In this document: in pieces, positions 15,701 through 29,135 of the stretch
Layout of the letters: every line of letters starts with the position of its first letter
Numbering within the stretch: the first letter of the stretch is position 1
NCBI GenBank assembly: GCA_963514095.1
Contig: CAUPSS010000178.1
Span: 304,210 to 368,209, forward strand
DNA: 64,000 nt
Reading direction: 5' to 3'
Source: Eutrigla gurnardus
Taxonomy: Eukaryota; Chordata; Actinopteri; Perciformes; Triglidae
Position numbers and translations under genes: made by a program
The notes under the pieces: generated by a model
The model's database searches: none
Seen by the model: only the letters and a program-made list of their open reading frames with translations
Told to the model about the DNA's origin: nothing

Positions 15701-18700
15701 GAGACAGACAGGTAACCAGTCTATCACAGGGAGACATGTAGAGACAGACAGGTGACCAGTCTATCACAGGGAGACATGTAGAGACAGACAGGTAACCAGT
15801 CTATCACAGGGAGACATGTAGAGACAGACAGGTAACCAGTCTATCACAGGGCTGACATGTAGAGACAGACAGGTAACCAGTCTATCACAGGGAGACATGT
15901 AGAGACAGACAGGTAACCAGTCTATCACAGGGAGACATGTAGAGACAGACAGGTAACCAGTCTATCACAGGGAGACATGTACAGACAGACAGGTAACCAG
16001 TCTATCACAGGGCTGACATGTAGAGACAGACAGGTAACCAGTCTATCACAGGGCAGACATGTAGAGACAGACAGGTAACCAGTCTATCATAGGGCTGACA
16101 TGTAGAGACAGACAGGTAACCAGTCTATCACATGGAGACATGTGGAGACAGACAGGTAACCAGTCTATCACAGAGAGACATGTAGAGACAGACAGGTAAC
16201 CAGTCTATCACAGGGAGACATGTAGAGACCGACAGGTAACCAGTCTATCACAGGGGGACATGTAGAGACAGACAGGTAACCAGTCTATCACAGGGCTGAC
16301 ATTTAGAGACAGACAGGTAACCAGTCTATCACAGGGAGACATGTAGAGACAGACAGGTGACCAGTCTATCACAGGGAGACATGTAGAGACAGACAGGTAA
16401 CCAGTCTATCACAGGGAGACATGTAGAGACAGACAGGTGACCAGTCTATCACAGGGAGACATGTAGAGACAGACAGGTAACCAGTCTATCACAGGGAGAC
16501 ATGTAGAGACAGACAGGTAACCAGTCTATCACAGGGCTGACATGTAGAGACAGACAGGTAACCAGTCTATCACAGGGAGACATGTAGAGACAGACAGGTA
16601 ACCAGTCTATCACAGGGAGACATGTACAGACAGACAGATAACCAGTCTATCACAGGGCTGACATGTAGAGACAGACAGGTAACCAGTCTATCACAGGGCA
16701 GACATGTAGAGACAGACAGGTAACCAGTCTATCATAGGGCTGACATGTAGAGACAGACAGGTAACCAGTCTATCACATGGAGACATGTGGAGACAGACAG
16801 GTAACCAGTCTATCACAGAGAGACATGTAGAGACAGACAGGTAACCAGTCTATCATGGGGCCGACATGTAGAGGCAGACAGGTAACCAGTCTATCACAGG
16901 GAGACATGTAGAGACAGACAGGTAACCAGTCTATCACAGGGGGACATGTACAGACAGACAGGTAACCAGTCTATCACAGGGCTGACATGTAGAGACAGAC
17001 AGGTAACCAGTCTATCACAGGGAGACATGTAGAGACAGACAGGTAACCAGTCTATCACAGGGCTGACATGTAGAGACAGACAGGTAACCAGTCTATCACA
17101 GGGAGACATGTAGATACAGACAGGTAACCAGTCTATCACAGGGCTGACATGTAGAGACAGACAGGCAACCAGTCTATCACAGGGCTGACATGTAGAGACA
17201 GACAGGTAACCAGTCTATCACAGGGCCGACATGTAGAGACAGACAGGTAACCAGTCTATCACAGGGAGACATGTAGAGACAGACAGGTAACCAGTCTATC
17301 ACAGGGAGACATGTAGAGACAGACAGGTAACCAGTCTATCATGGGGCCGACATGTAGAGACAGACAGGTAACCAGTCTATCACAGGGAGACATGTAGAGA
17401 CAGACAGGTAACCAGTCTATCACAGGGGGACATGTAGAGACAGACAGGTAACCAGTCTATCACAGGGAGACATGTAGAGACAGACAGGTAACCAGTCTAT
17501 CACAGGGAGACATGTAGAGACAGACAGGTAACCAGTCTATCACAGGGGGACATGTAGAGACAGACAGGTAACCAGTCTATCACAGGGAGACATGTAGAGA
17601 CAGACAGGTAACCAGTCTATCACAGGGAGACATGTAGAGACAGACAGGTAACCAGTCTATCACAGGGAGACATGTAAAGACAGACAGGTAACCAGTCTAT
17701 CACAGGGAGACATGTAGAGACAGACAGGTGACCAGTCTATCACAGGGAGACATGTAGAGACAGACAGGTAACCAGTCTATCACAGGGAGACATGTAGATA
17801 CAGACAGGTAACCAGTCTATCACAGGGCTGACATGTAGAGACAGACAGGTAACCAGTCTATCGCAGGGAGACATGTAGAGACAGACAGGTAACCAGTCTA
17901 TCACAGGGAGACATGTACAGACAGACAGGTAACCAGTCTATCACAGGGCTGACATGTAGAGACAGACAGGTAACCAGTCTATCACAGGGCTGACATGTAG
18001 AGACAGACAGGTAACCAATCTATCATAGGGCTGACATGTAGAGACAGACAGGTGACCAGTCTATCACAGGGAGACATGTAGAGACAGACAGGTAACCAGT
18101 CTATCACAGGGCTGACATGTAGAGACACACAGGTAACCAGTCTATCACAGGGAGACATGTAGAGACAGACAGGTAACCAGTCTATCACAGGGAGACATGT
18201 ACAGACAGACAGGTAACCAGTCTATCACAGGGCTGACATGTAGAGACAGACAGGTAACCAGTCTATCACAGGGCTGACATGTAGAGACAGACAGGTAACC
18301 AGTCTATCATAGGGCTGACATGTAGAGACAGAGAGGTAACCAGTCTATCACATGGAGACATGTGGAGACAGACAGGTAACCAGTCTATCACAGGGAGACA
18401 TGTAGAGACAGACAGGTAACCAGTCTATCACAGGGAGACATGTAGAGACCGACAGGTAACCAGTCTATCACAGGGGGACATGTAGAGACAGACAGGTAAC
18501 CAGTCTATCACAGGGCTGACATGTAGAGACAGACAGGCAACCAGTCTATCACAGGGAGACATGTAGAGACAGACAGGTAACCAGTCTATCACAGGGCTGA
18601 CATGTAGAGACAGACAGGTAACCAGTCTATCACAGGGAGACATGTAGAGACAGACAGGTAACCAGTCTATCACAGGGCTGACATGTAGAGACAGACAGGC

Positions 18701-21285
18701 AACCAGTCTATCACAGGGCCGACATGTAGAGACAGACAGGTAACCAGTCTATCACAGGGCCGACATGTAGAGACAGACAGGTAACCAGTCTATCACAGGG
18801 AGACATGTAGAGACAGACAGGTAACCAGTCTATCACAGGGAGACATGTAGAGACAGACAGGTAACCAGTCTATCATGGGGCCGACATGTAGAGACAGACA
18901 GGTAACCAGTCTATCACAGGGAGACATGTAGAGACAGACAGGTAACCAGTCTATCACAGGGGGACATGTAGAGACAGACAGGTAACCAGTCTATCACAGG
19001 GAGACATGTAGAGACAGACAGGTAACCAGTCTATCACAGGGAGACATGTAGAGACAGACAGGTAACCAGTCTATCACAGGGGGACATGTAGAGACAGACA
19101 GGTAACCAGTCTATCACAGGGAGACATGTAGAGACAGACAGGTAACCAGTCTATCACAGGGAGACATGTAGAGACAGACAGGTAACCAGTCTATCACAGG
19201 GAGACATGTAAAGACAGACAGGTAACCAGTCTATCACAGGGAGACATGTAGAGACAGACAGGTAACCAGTCTATCACAGGGCTGACATGTAGAGACAGAC
19301 AGGTAACCAGTCTATCACAGGGCTGACATGTAGAGACAGACAGGTGACCAGTCTATCACAGGGCTGACATGTAGAGACAGACAGGTAACCAGTCTATCAC
19401 AGGGAGACATGTAGAGACAGACAGGTAACCAGTCTATCACAGGGAGACATGTAGAGACCGACAGGTAACCAGTCTATCACAGGGGGACATGTAGAGACAG
19501 ACAGGTAACCAGTCTATCACAGGGCTGACATGTAGAGACAGACAGGTAACCAGTCTATCACAGGGAGACATGTAGAGACAGACAGGTAACCAGTCTATCA
19601 CAGGGAGACATGTAAAGACAGACAGGTAACCAGTCTATCACAGGGAGACATGTAGAGACAGACAGGTAACCAGTCTATCACAGGGAGACATGTAGAGACA
19701 GACAGGTAACCAGTCTATCACAGGGCTGACATGTAGAGACAGACAGGCAACCAGTCTATCACAGGGAGACATGTAGAGACAGACAGGTAACCAGTCTATC
19801 ACAGGGCTGACATGTAGAGACAGACAGGTAACCAGTCTATCACAGGGAGACATGTAGAGACAGACAGGTAACCAGTCCATCACAGGGCTGACATGTAGAG
19901 ACAGACAGGCAACCAGTCTATCACAGGGCTGACATGTAGAGACAGACAGGTAACCAGTCTATCACAGGGCCGACATGTAGAGACAGACAGGTAACCAGTC
20001 TATCACAGGGAGACATGTAGAGACAGACAGGTAACCAGTCTATCACAGGGAGACATGTAGAGACAGACAGGTAACCAGTCTATCATGGGGCCGACATGTA
20101 GAGACAGACAGGTAACCAGTCTATCACAGGGGGACATGTAGAGACAGACAGGTAACCAGTCTATCACAGGGAGACATGTAGAGACAGACAGGTAACCAGT
20201 CTATCACAGGGAGACATGTAGAGACAGACAGGTAACCAGTCTATCACAGGGAGACATGTAAAGACAGACAGGTAACCAGTCTATCACAGGGAGACATGTA
20301 GAGACAGACAGGTGACCAGTCTATCACAGGGAGACATGTAGAGACAGACAGGTAACCAGTCTATCACAGGGAGACATGTAGAGACAGACAGGTAACCAGT
20401 CTATCACAGGGCTGACATGTAGAGACAGACAGGTAACCAGTCTATCACAGGGAGACATGTAGAGACAGACAGGTAACCAGTCTATCACAGGGAGACATGT
20501 ACAGACAGACAGGTAACCAGTCTATCACAGGGCTGACATGTAGAGACAGACAGGTAACCAGTCTATCACAGGGCTGACATGTAGAGACAGACAGGTAACC
20601 AGTCTATCATAGGGCTGACATGTAGAGACAGACAGGTAACCAGTCTATCACATGGAGACATGTGGAGACAGACAGGTAACCAGTCTATCACAGGGAGACA
20701 TGTAGAGACAGACAGGTAACCAGTCTATCACAGGGAGACATGTAGAGACCGACAGGTAACCAGTCTATAACAGGGGGACATGTAGAGACAGACAGGTAAC
20801 CAGTCTATCACAGGGCTGACATGTAGAGACAGACAGGTAACCAGTCTATCACAGGGCTGACATGTAGAGACAGACAGGTAACCAGTCTATCATAGGGCTG
20901 ACATGTAGAGACAGACAGGTAACCAGTCTATCACAGGGAGACATGTAGAGACAGACAGGTAACCAGTCTATCACAGGGAGACATGTAGAGACAGACAGGT
21001 AACCAGTCTATCACAGGGCTGACATGTAGAGACAGACAGGCAACCAGTCTATCACAGGGCTGACATGTAGAGACAGACAGGTAACCAGTCTATCACAGGG
21101 CCGACATGTAGAGACAGACAGGTAACCAGTCTATCACAGGGGGACATGTAGAGACAGACAGGTAACCAGTCTATCACAGGGGGACATGTAGAGACAGACA
21201 GGTAACCAGTCTATCACAGGGAGACATGTAGAGACAGACAGGTAACCAGTCTATCACAGGGAGACATGTAGAGACAGACAGGTAA
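9700..21285. repeat. 6,255-bp-offset duplication inside the minisatellite
   Basis: About 9.7-15.03 kb matches about 15.96-21.28 kb at an offset of 6,255 bp. Markers are GATAACC at 10,382/16,637, ATTTAGAG at 10,046/16,301 and TATAAC at 14,511/20,766. Left of this, the offset drops to 6,215 because one extra 40-bp unit is present near 15.9 kb. Confidence 0.8.
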
Positions 21286-24200
21286 CCAGTCTATCACAGG
21301 GAGACATGTAAAGACAGACAGGTAACCAGTCTATCACAGGGAGACATGTAGAGACAGACATGTGACCAGTCTATCACAGGGAGACATGTAGAGACAGACA
21401 GGTAACCAGTCTATCACAGGGAGACATGTAGAGACAGACAGGTAACCAGTCTATCACAGGGCTGACATGTAGAGACAGACAGGTAACCAGTCTATCACAG
21501 GGAGACATGTAGAGACAGACAGGTAACCAGTCTATCACAGGGAGACATGTACAGACAGACAGGTAACCAGTCTATCACACAGCTGACATGTAGAGACAGA
21601 CAGGTAACCAGTCTATCACAGGGCTGACATGTAGAGACAGACAGGTAACCAGTCTATCACAGGGCCGACATGTAGAGACAGACAGGTAACCAGTCTATCA
21701 CAGGGAGACATGTAGAGACAGACAGGTAACCAGTCTATCACAGGGAGACATGTAGAGACAGACAGGTAACCAGTCTATCATGGGGCCGACATGTAGAGAC
21801 AGACAGGTAACCAGTCTATCACAGGGAGACATGTAGAGACAGACAGGTAACCAGTCTATCACAGGGGGACATGTAGAGACAGACAGGTAACCAGTCTATC
21901 ACAGGGAGACATGTAGAGACAGACAGGTAACCAGTCTATCACAGGGAGACATGTAGAGACAGACAGGTAACCAGTCTATCACAGGGGGACATGTAGAGAC
22001 AGACAGGTAACCAGTCTATCACAGGGAGACATGTAGAGACAGACAGGTAACCAGTCTATCACAGGGAGACATGTAGAGACAGACAGGTAACCAGTCTATC
22101 ACAGGGAGACATGTAAAGACAGACAGGTAACCAGTCTATCACAGGGAGACATGTAGAGACAGACAGGTGACCAGTCTATCACAGGGAGACATGTAGAGAC
22201 AGACAGGTAACCAGTCTATCACAGGGAGACATGTAGATACAGACAGGTAACCAGTCTATCACAGGGCTGACATGTAGAGACAGACAGGTAACCAGTCTAT
22301 CGCAGGGAGACATGTAGAGACAGACAGGTAACCAGTCTATCACAGGGAGACATGTACAGACAGACAGGTAACCAGTCTATCACAGGGCTGACATGTAGAG
22401 ACAGACAGGTAACCAGTCTATCACAGGGCTGACATGTAGAGACAGACAGGTAACCAATCTATCATAGGGCTGACATGTAGAGACAGACAGGTGACCAGTC
22501 TATCACAGGGAGACATGTAGAGACAGACAGGTAACCAGTCTATCACAGGGCTGACATGTAGAGACACACAGGTAACCAGTCTATCACAGGGAGACATGTA
22601 GAGACAGACAGGTAACCAGTCTATCACAGGGAGACATGTACAGACAGACAGGTAACCAGTCTATCACAGGGCTGACATGTAGAGACAGACAGGTAACCAG
22701 TCTATCACAGGGCTGACATGTAGAGACAGACAGGTAACCAGTCTATCATAGGGCTGACATGTAGAGACAGAGAGGTAACCAGTCTATCACATGGAGACAT
22801 GTGGAGACAGACAGGTAACCAGTCTATCACAGGGAGACATGTAGAGACAGACAGGTAACCAGTCTATCACAGGGAGACATGTAGAGACCGACAGGTAACC
22901 AGTCTATCACAGGGGGACATGTAGAGACAGACAGGTAACCAGTCTATCACAGGGCTGACATGTAGAGACAGACAGGCAACCAGTCTATCACAGGGAGACA
23001 TGTAGAGACAGACAGGTAACCAGTCTATCACAGGGCTGACATGTAGAGACAGACAGGTAACCAGTCTATCACAGGGAGACATGTAGAGACAGACAGGTAA
23101 CCAGTCTATCACAGGGCTGACATGTAGAGACAGACAGGCAACCAGTCTATCACAGGGCCGACATGTAGAGACAGACAGGTAACCAGTCTATCACAGGGCC
23201 GACATGTAGAGACAGACAGGTAACCAGTCTATCACAGGGAGACATGTAGAGACAGACAGGTAACCAGTCTATCACAGGGAGACATGTAGAGACAGACAGG
23301 TAACCAGTCTATCATGGGGCCGACATGTAGAGACAGACAGGTAACCAGTCTATCACAGGGAGACATGTAGAGACAGACAGGTAACCAGTCTATCACAGGG
23401 GGACATGTAGAGACAGACAGGTAACCAGTCTATCACAGGGAGACATGTAGAGACAGACAGGTAACCAGTCTATCACAGGGAGACATGTAGAGACAGACAG
23501 GTAACCAGTCTATCACAGGGGGACATGTAGAGACAGACAGGTAACCAGTCTATCACAGGGAGACATGTAGAGACAGACAGGTAACCAGTCTATCACAGGG
23601 AGACATGTAGAGACAGACAGGTAACCAGTCTATCACAGGGAGACATGTAAAGACAGACAGGTAACCAGTCTATCACAGGGAGACATGTAGAGACAGACAG
23701 GTAACCAGTCTATCACAGGGCTGACATGTAGAGACAGACAGGTAACCAGTCTATCACAGGGCTGACATGTAGAGACAGACAGGTGACCAGTCTATCACAG
23801 GGCTGACATGTAGAGACAGACAGGTAACCAGTCTATCACAGGGAGACATGTAGAGACAGACAGGTAACCAGTCTATCACAGGGAGACATGTAGAGACCGA
23901 CAGGTAACCAGTCTATCACAGGGGGACATGTAGAGACAGACAGGTAACCAGTCTATCACAGGGCTGACATGTAGAGACAGACAGGTAACCAGTCTATCAC
24001 AGGGAGACATGTAGAGACAGACAGGTAACCAGTCTATCACAGGGAGACATGTAAAGACAGACAGGTAACCAGTCTATCACAGGGAGACATGTAGAGACAG
24101 ACAGGTAACCAGTCTATCACAGGGAGACATGTAGAGACAGACAGGTAACCAGTCTATCACAGGGCTGACATGTAGAGACAGACAGGCAACCAGTCTATCA

Positions 24201-26100
24201 CAGGGAGACATGTAGAGACAGACAGGTAACCAGTCTATCACAGGGCTGACATGTAGAGACAGACAGGTAACCAGTCTATCACAGGGAGACATGTAGAGAC
24301 AGACAGGTAACCAGTCCATCACAGGGCTGACATGTAGAGACAGACAGGCAACCAGTCTATCACAGGGCTGACATGTAGAGACAGACAGGTAACCAGTCTA
24401 TCACAGGGCCGACATGTAGAGACAGACAGGTAACCAGTCTATCACAGGGAGACATGTAGAGACAGACAGGTAACCAGTCTATCACAGGGAGACATGTAGA
24501 GACAGACAGGTAACCAGTCTATCATGGGGCCGACATGTAGAGACAGACAGGTAACCAGTCTATCACAGGGGGACATGTAGAGACAGACAGGTAACCAGTC
24601 TATCACAGGGAGACATGTAGAGACAGACAGGTAACCAGTCTATCACAGGGAGACATGTAGAGACAGACAGGTAACCAGTCTATCACAGGGAGACATGTAA
24701 AGACAGACAGGTAACCAGTCTATCACAGGGAGACATGTAGAGACAGACAGGTGACCAGTCTATCACAGGGAGACATGTAGAGACAGACAGGTAACCAGTC
24801 TATCACAGGGAGACATGTAGAGACAGACAGGTAACCAGTCTATCACAGGGCTGACATGTAGAGACAGACAGGTAACCAGTCTATCACAGGGAGACATGTA
24901 GAGACAGACAGGTAACCAGTCTATCACAGGGAGACATGTACAGACAGACAGGTAACCAGTCTATCACAGGGCTGACATGTAGAGACAGACAGGTAACCAG
25001 TCTATCACAGGGCTGACATGTAGAGACAGACAGGTAACCAGTCTATCATAGGGCTGACATGTAGAGACAGACAGGTAACCAGTCTATCACATGGAGACAT
25101 GTGGAGACAGACAGGTAACCAGTCTATCACAGGGAGACATGTAGAGACAGACAGGTAACCAGTCTATCACAGGGAGACATGTAGAGACCGACAGGTAACC
25201 AGTCTATAACAGGGGGACATGTAGAGACAGACAGGTAACCAGTCTATCACAGGGCTGACATGTAGAGACAGACAGGTAACCAGTCTATCACAGGGCTGAC
25301 ATGTAGAGACAGACAGGTAACCAGTCTATCATAGGGCTGACATGTAGAGACAGACAGGTAACCAGTCTATCACAGGGAGACATGTAGAGACAGACAGGTA
25401 ACCAGTCTATCACAGGGAGACATGTAGAGACAGACAGGTAACCAGTCTATCACAGGGCTGACATGTAGAGACAGACAGGCAACCAGTCTATCACAGGGCT
25501 GACATGTAGAGACAGACAGGTAACCAGTCTATCACAGGGCCGACATGTAGAGACAGACAGGTAACCAGTCTATCACAGGGGGACATGTAGAGACAGACAG
25601 GTAACCAGTCTATCACAGGGGGACATGTAGAGACAGACAGGTAACCAGTCTATCACAGGGAGACATGTAGAGACAGACAGGTAACCAGTCTATCACAGGG
25701 AGACATGTAGAGACAGACAGGTAACCAGTCTATCACAGGGAGACATGTAAAGACAGACAGGTAACCAGTCTATCACAGGGAGACATGTAGAGACAGACAT
25801 GTGACCAGTCTATCACAGGGAGACATGTAGAGACAGACAGGTAACCAGTCTATCACAGGGAGACATGTAGAGACAGACAGGTAACCAGTCTATCACAGGG
25901 CTGACATGTAGAGACAGACAGGTAACCAGTCTATCACAGGGAGACATGTAGAGACAGACAGGTAACCAGTCTATCACAGGGAGACATGTACAGACAGACA
26001 GGTAACCAGTCTATCACACAGCTGACATGTAGAGACAGACAGGTAACCAGTCTATCACAGGGCTGACATGTAGAGACAGACAGGTAACCAGTCTATCATA
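17220..26100. repeat. Tandem 4,439-bp duplication inside the minisatellite
   Basis: Marker variants match at a constant offset of 4,439 bp. TATAAC occurs at 20,766 and 25,205, the CATGTGACC variant at about 21,360 and 25,799, and the CACACAGCTGAC variant at about 21,577 and 26,016. The match starts near 17.2 kb and breaks near 21.66/26.10 kb, so the two copies lie directly next to each other (about 17.22-21.66 and 21.66-26.10 kb). Boundaries are good to about one unit. Confidence 0.85.
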
Positions 26101-28810
26101 TGGCTGACATGTAGAGACAGACAGGTAACCAGTCTATCAAATGGAGACATGTGGAGACAGACAGGTAAACAGTCTATCACAGGGAGACATGTAGAGACAG
26201 ACAGGTAACCAGTCTATCACAGGGAGACATGTAGAGACCGACAGGTAACCAGTCTATCACAGGGGGACATGTAGAGACAGACAGGTAACCAGTCTATCAC
26301 AGGGCTGACATGTAGAGACAGACAGGTAACCAGTCTATCACAGGGAGACATGTAGAGACAGACAGGTAACCAGTCTATCACAGGGAGACATGTAAAGACA
26401 GACAGGTAACCAGTCTATCACAGGGAGACATGTAGAGACAGACAGGTAACCAGTCTATCACAGGGAGACATGTAGAGACAGACAGGTAACCAGTCTATCA
26501 CAGGGCTGACATGTAGAGACAGACAGGCAACCAGTCTATCACAGGGAGACATGTAGAGACAGACAGGTAACCAGTCTATCACAGGGCTGACATGTAGAGA
26601 CAGACAGGTAACCAGTCTATCACAGGGAGACATGTAGAGACAGACAGGTAACCAGTCTATCACAGGGCTGACATGTAGAGACAGACAGGCAACCAGTCTA
26701 TCACAGGGCTGACATGTATAGACAGACAGGTAACCAGTCTATCACAGGGAGACATGTAGAGACAGACAGGTAACCAGTCTATCACAGGGAGACATGTAGA
26801 GACAGACAGGTAACCAGTCTATCACAGGGCTGACATGTAGAGACAGACAGGTAACCAATCTATCATAGGGCTGAAATGTAGAGACAGACAGGTGACCAGT
26901 CTATCACAGGGAGACATGTAGAGACAGACAGGTAACCAGTCTATCACAGGGCTGACATGTATAGACAGACAGGTAACCAGTCTATCACAGGGAGACATGT
27001 AGAGACAGACAGGTAACCAGTCTATCACAGGGAGACATGTAGAGACAGACAGGTAACCAGTCTATCACAGGGCTGACATGTAGAGACAGACAGGTAACCA
27101 GTCTATCACAGGGAGACATGTAGAGACAGACAGGTAACCAGTCTATCACAGGGAGACATGTACAGACAGACAGGTAACCAGTCTATCACAGGGCTGACAT
27201 GTAGAGACAGACAGGTAACCAGTCTATCACAGGGCAGACATGTAGAGACAGACAGGTAACCAGTCTATCATAGGGCTGACATGTAGAGACAGACAGGTAA
27301 CCAGTCTATCACATGGAGACATGTGGAGACAGACAGGTAACCAGTCTATCACAGGGAGACATGTAGAGACAGACAGGTAACCAGTCTATCACAGGGAGAC
27401 ATGTAGAGACCGACAGGTAACCAGTCTATCACAGGGGGACATGTAGAGACAGACAGGTAACCAGTCTATCACAGGGCTGACATGTAGAGACAGACAGGTA
27501 ACCAGTCTATCACAGGGAGACATGTAGAGACAGACAGGTGACCAGTCTATCACAGGGAGACATGTAGAGACAGACAGGTAACCAGTCTATCACAGGGAGA
27601 CATGTAGAGACAGACAGGTGACCAGTCTATCACAGGGAGACATGTAGAGACAGACAGGTAACCAGTCTATCACAGGGAGACATGTAGAGACAGACAGGTA
27701 ACCAGTCTATCACAGGGAGACATGTAGAGACAGACAGGTAACCAGTCTATCACAGGGCAGACATGTAGAGACAGACAGGTAACCAGTCTATCACAGGGAG
27801 ACATGTAAAGACAGACAGGTAACCAGTCTATCACAGGGAGACATGTAGAGACAGACAGGTGACCAGTCTATCACAGGGAGACATGTAGAGACAGACAGGT
27901 AACCAGTCTATCACAGGGAGACATGTAGAGACAGACAGGTAACCAGTCTATCACAGGGCTGACATGTAGAGACAGACAGGTAACCAGTCTATCACGGGGC
28001 CGACATTTAGAGACAGACAGGTAACCAGTCTATCACAGGGAGACATGTAGAGACAGACAGGTAACCAGTCTATCACAGGGCTGACATGTAGAGACAGACA
28101 GGTGACCAGTCTATCACAGGGCTGACATGTAGAGAGAGACAGGTGACCAGTCTATCACAGGGCTGACATGTAGAGACAGACAGGTAACCAGTCTATCACA
28201 GGGAGACATGTAGAGACAGACAGGTAACCAGTCTATCACAGGGAGACATGTAAAGACAGACAGGTAACCAGTCTATCACAGGGAGACATGTAGAGACAGA
28301 CAGGTGACCAGTCTATCACAGGGAGACATGTAGAGACAGACAGGTAACCAGTCTATCACAGGGAGACATGTAGAGACAGACAGGTGACCAGTCTATCACA
28401 GGGAGACATGTAGAGACAGACAGGTAACCAGTCTATCACAGGGAGACATGTAGAGACAGACAGGTAACCAGTCTATCACAGGGCTGACATGTAGAGACAG
28501 ACAGGTAACCAGTCTATCACAGGGAGACATGTAGAGACAGACAGGTAACCAGTCTATCACAGGGAGACATGTACAGACAGACAGGTAACCAGTCTATCAC
28601 AGGGCTGACATGTAGAGACAGACAGGTAACCAGTCTATCACAGGGCAGACATGTAGAGACAGACAGGTAACCAGTCTATCATAGGGCTGACATGTAGAGA
28701 CAGACAGGTAACCAGTCTATCACATGGAGACATGTGGAGACAGACAGGTAACCAGTCTATCACAGGGAGACATGTAGAGACAGACAGGTAACCAGTCTAT
28801 CACAGGGAGA
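25104..28810. repeat. Copy of the first 3.7 kb of the window (offset 25,103)
   Basis: The last part of the array repeats positions 1 to about 3,710 colinearly at an offset of 25,103 bp. GAGACCGACA is at 81/25,184, TATAAC at 102/25,205 and ATGGAGACATGTGG at 3,621/28,724. The match is lost around 28.81 kb, shortly before the array ends. The array therefore very likely continues to the left of the window. Confidence 0.85.
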
Positions 28811-28988
28811 CATGTAGAGACAGACAGGTAACCAGTCTATCACAGAGAGACATGTAGAGACAGACAGGTAACCAGTCTATCACAGGGAGACATGTAGAGA
28901 CCGACAGGTAACCAGTCTATCACAGGGCTGACATGTAGAGACAGACAGGTAACCAGTCTATCATAGGGCTGACATGTAGAGACAGACA

Positions 28989-29019
28989 GGTTAGGGTTAG
29001 GGTTAGGGTTAGGGTTAGG
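28989..29019 (+). repeat. Interstitial telomeric tract between minisatellite and PLE-1
   Basis: About five TTAGGG hexamers follow directly on a truncated minisatellite unit (GACAGACAGG, shared GG). They run straight into the 3' end of the minus-strand retroelement (TTAGG then TGAAGG). The G-rich strand is the plus strand, the same orientation as the terminal telomere. This looks like a former chromosome end: a break in the minisatellite capped with telomeric repeats, then covered by the element. The tract is read directly; the history is inference. Confidence 0.9.
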
Positions 29020-29035
29020 TGAAGGAAGGGGTAGT

Positions 29036-29068
29036 GGACTCCACCGCTGCGAAGCAGCGGCGGAGTCC
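29036..29068 (-). promoter_or_regulatory. Near-perfect hairpin at the 3' end of PLE-1 RNA
   Basis: Positions 29,036-29,042 (GGACTCC) pair with 29,062-29,068 (GGAGTCC). After one A/C mismatch, 29,044-29,050 (CCGCTGC) pairs with 29,054-29,060 (GCAGCGG) around a three-base loop. That is 14 pairs in 33 nt, ending 16 nt before the TTAGGG junction. In element RNA it lies at the extreme 3' end of the untranslated region, the place where reverse transcriptases of non-LTR-like elements recognise their template. The structure is seen in the sequence; the recognition role is inference. Confidence 0.7.
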
Positions 29069-29135
29069 GATGCACTGTCCATCGACGGCTGGTCACCCCC
29101 GGCACGACCCATCCCTCGTCGCAGCTGGGCAGTGG

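Larger units (their letters stand above)
1..28990. repeat. 40/41-bp minisatellite array (about 700 units)
   Basis: The whole stretch is head-to-tail copies of one unit of 40 bp (with ...GGGAGACATGTA) or 41 bp (with ...GGGCTGACATGTA). Each contains GAGACAGACAGGTAACCAGT followed by CTATCACAGGG. Scattered marker variants (GAGACCGACA, ACATTTAGAG, GTGACCAG, TATAACAGG, GTACAGAC, ATGTGGAGAC, CCAATCTATCATA) recur in the same order at several places, so the array grew by copying blocks of many units. Open frames on the minus strand are two-unit translations of the repeat that reopen hundreds of times, not genes. I see no unrelated insertion anywhere in the array. It ends inside a unit at GACAGACAGG, where TTAGGG repeats begin. 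Confidence 0.98.

Noticed and set aside
1315..27028. Many minus-strand open frames of 68 or 81 codons with near-identical repeats (MIDWLPVCLYMSPCDRL type)
   Set aside because: They are translations of the minisatellite in which two units (81 bp) happen to keep a frame. They have no start context, no domain and no codon constraint, and they end whenever a 40-bp unit shifts the frame.
1..28990. CRISPR-like regular repeats
   Set aside because: Units are contiguous with no unique spacers, and the setting is a metazoan chromosome end.
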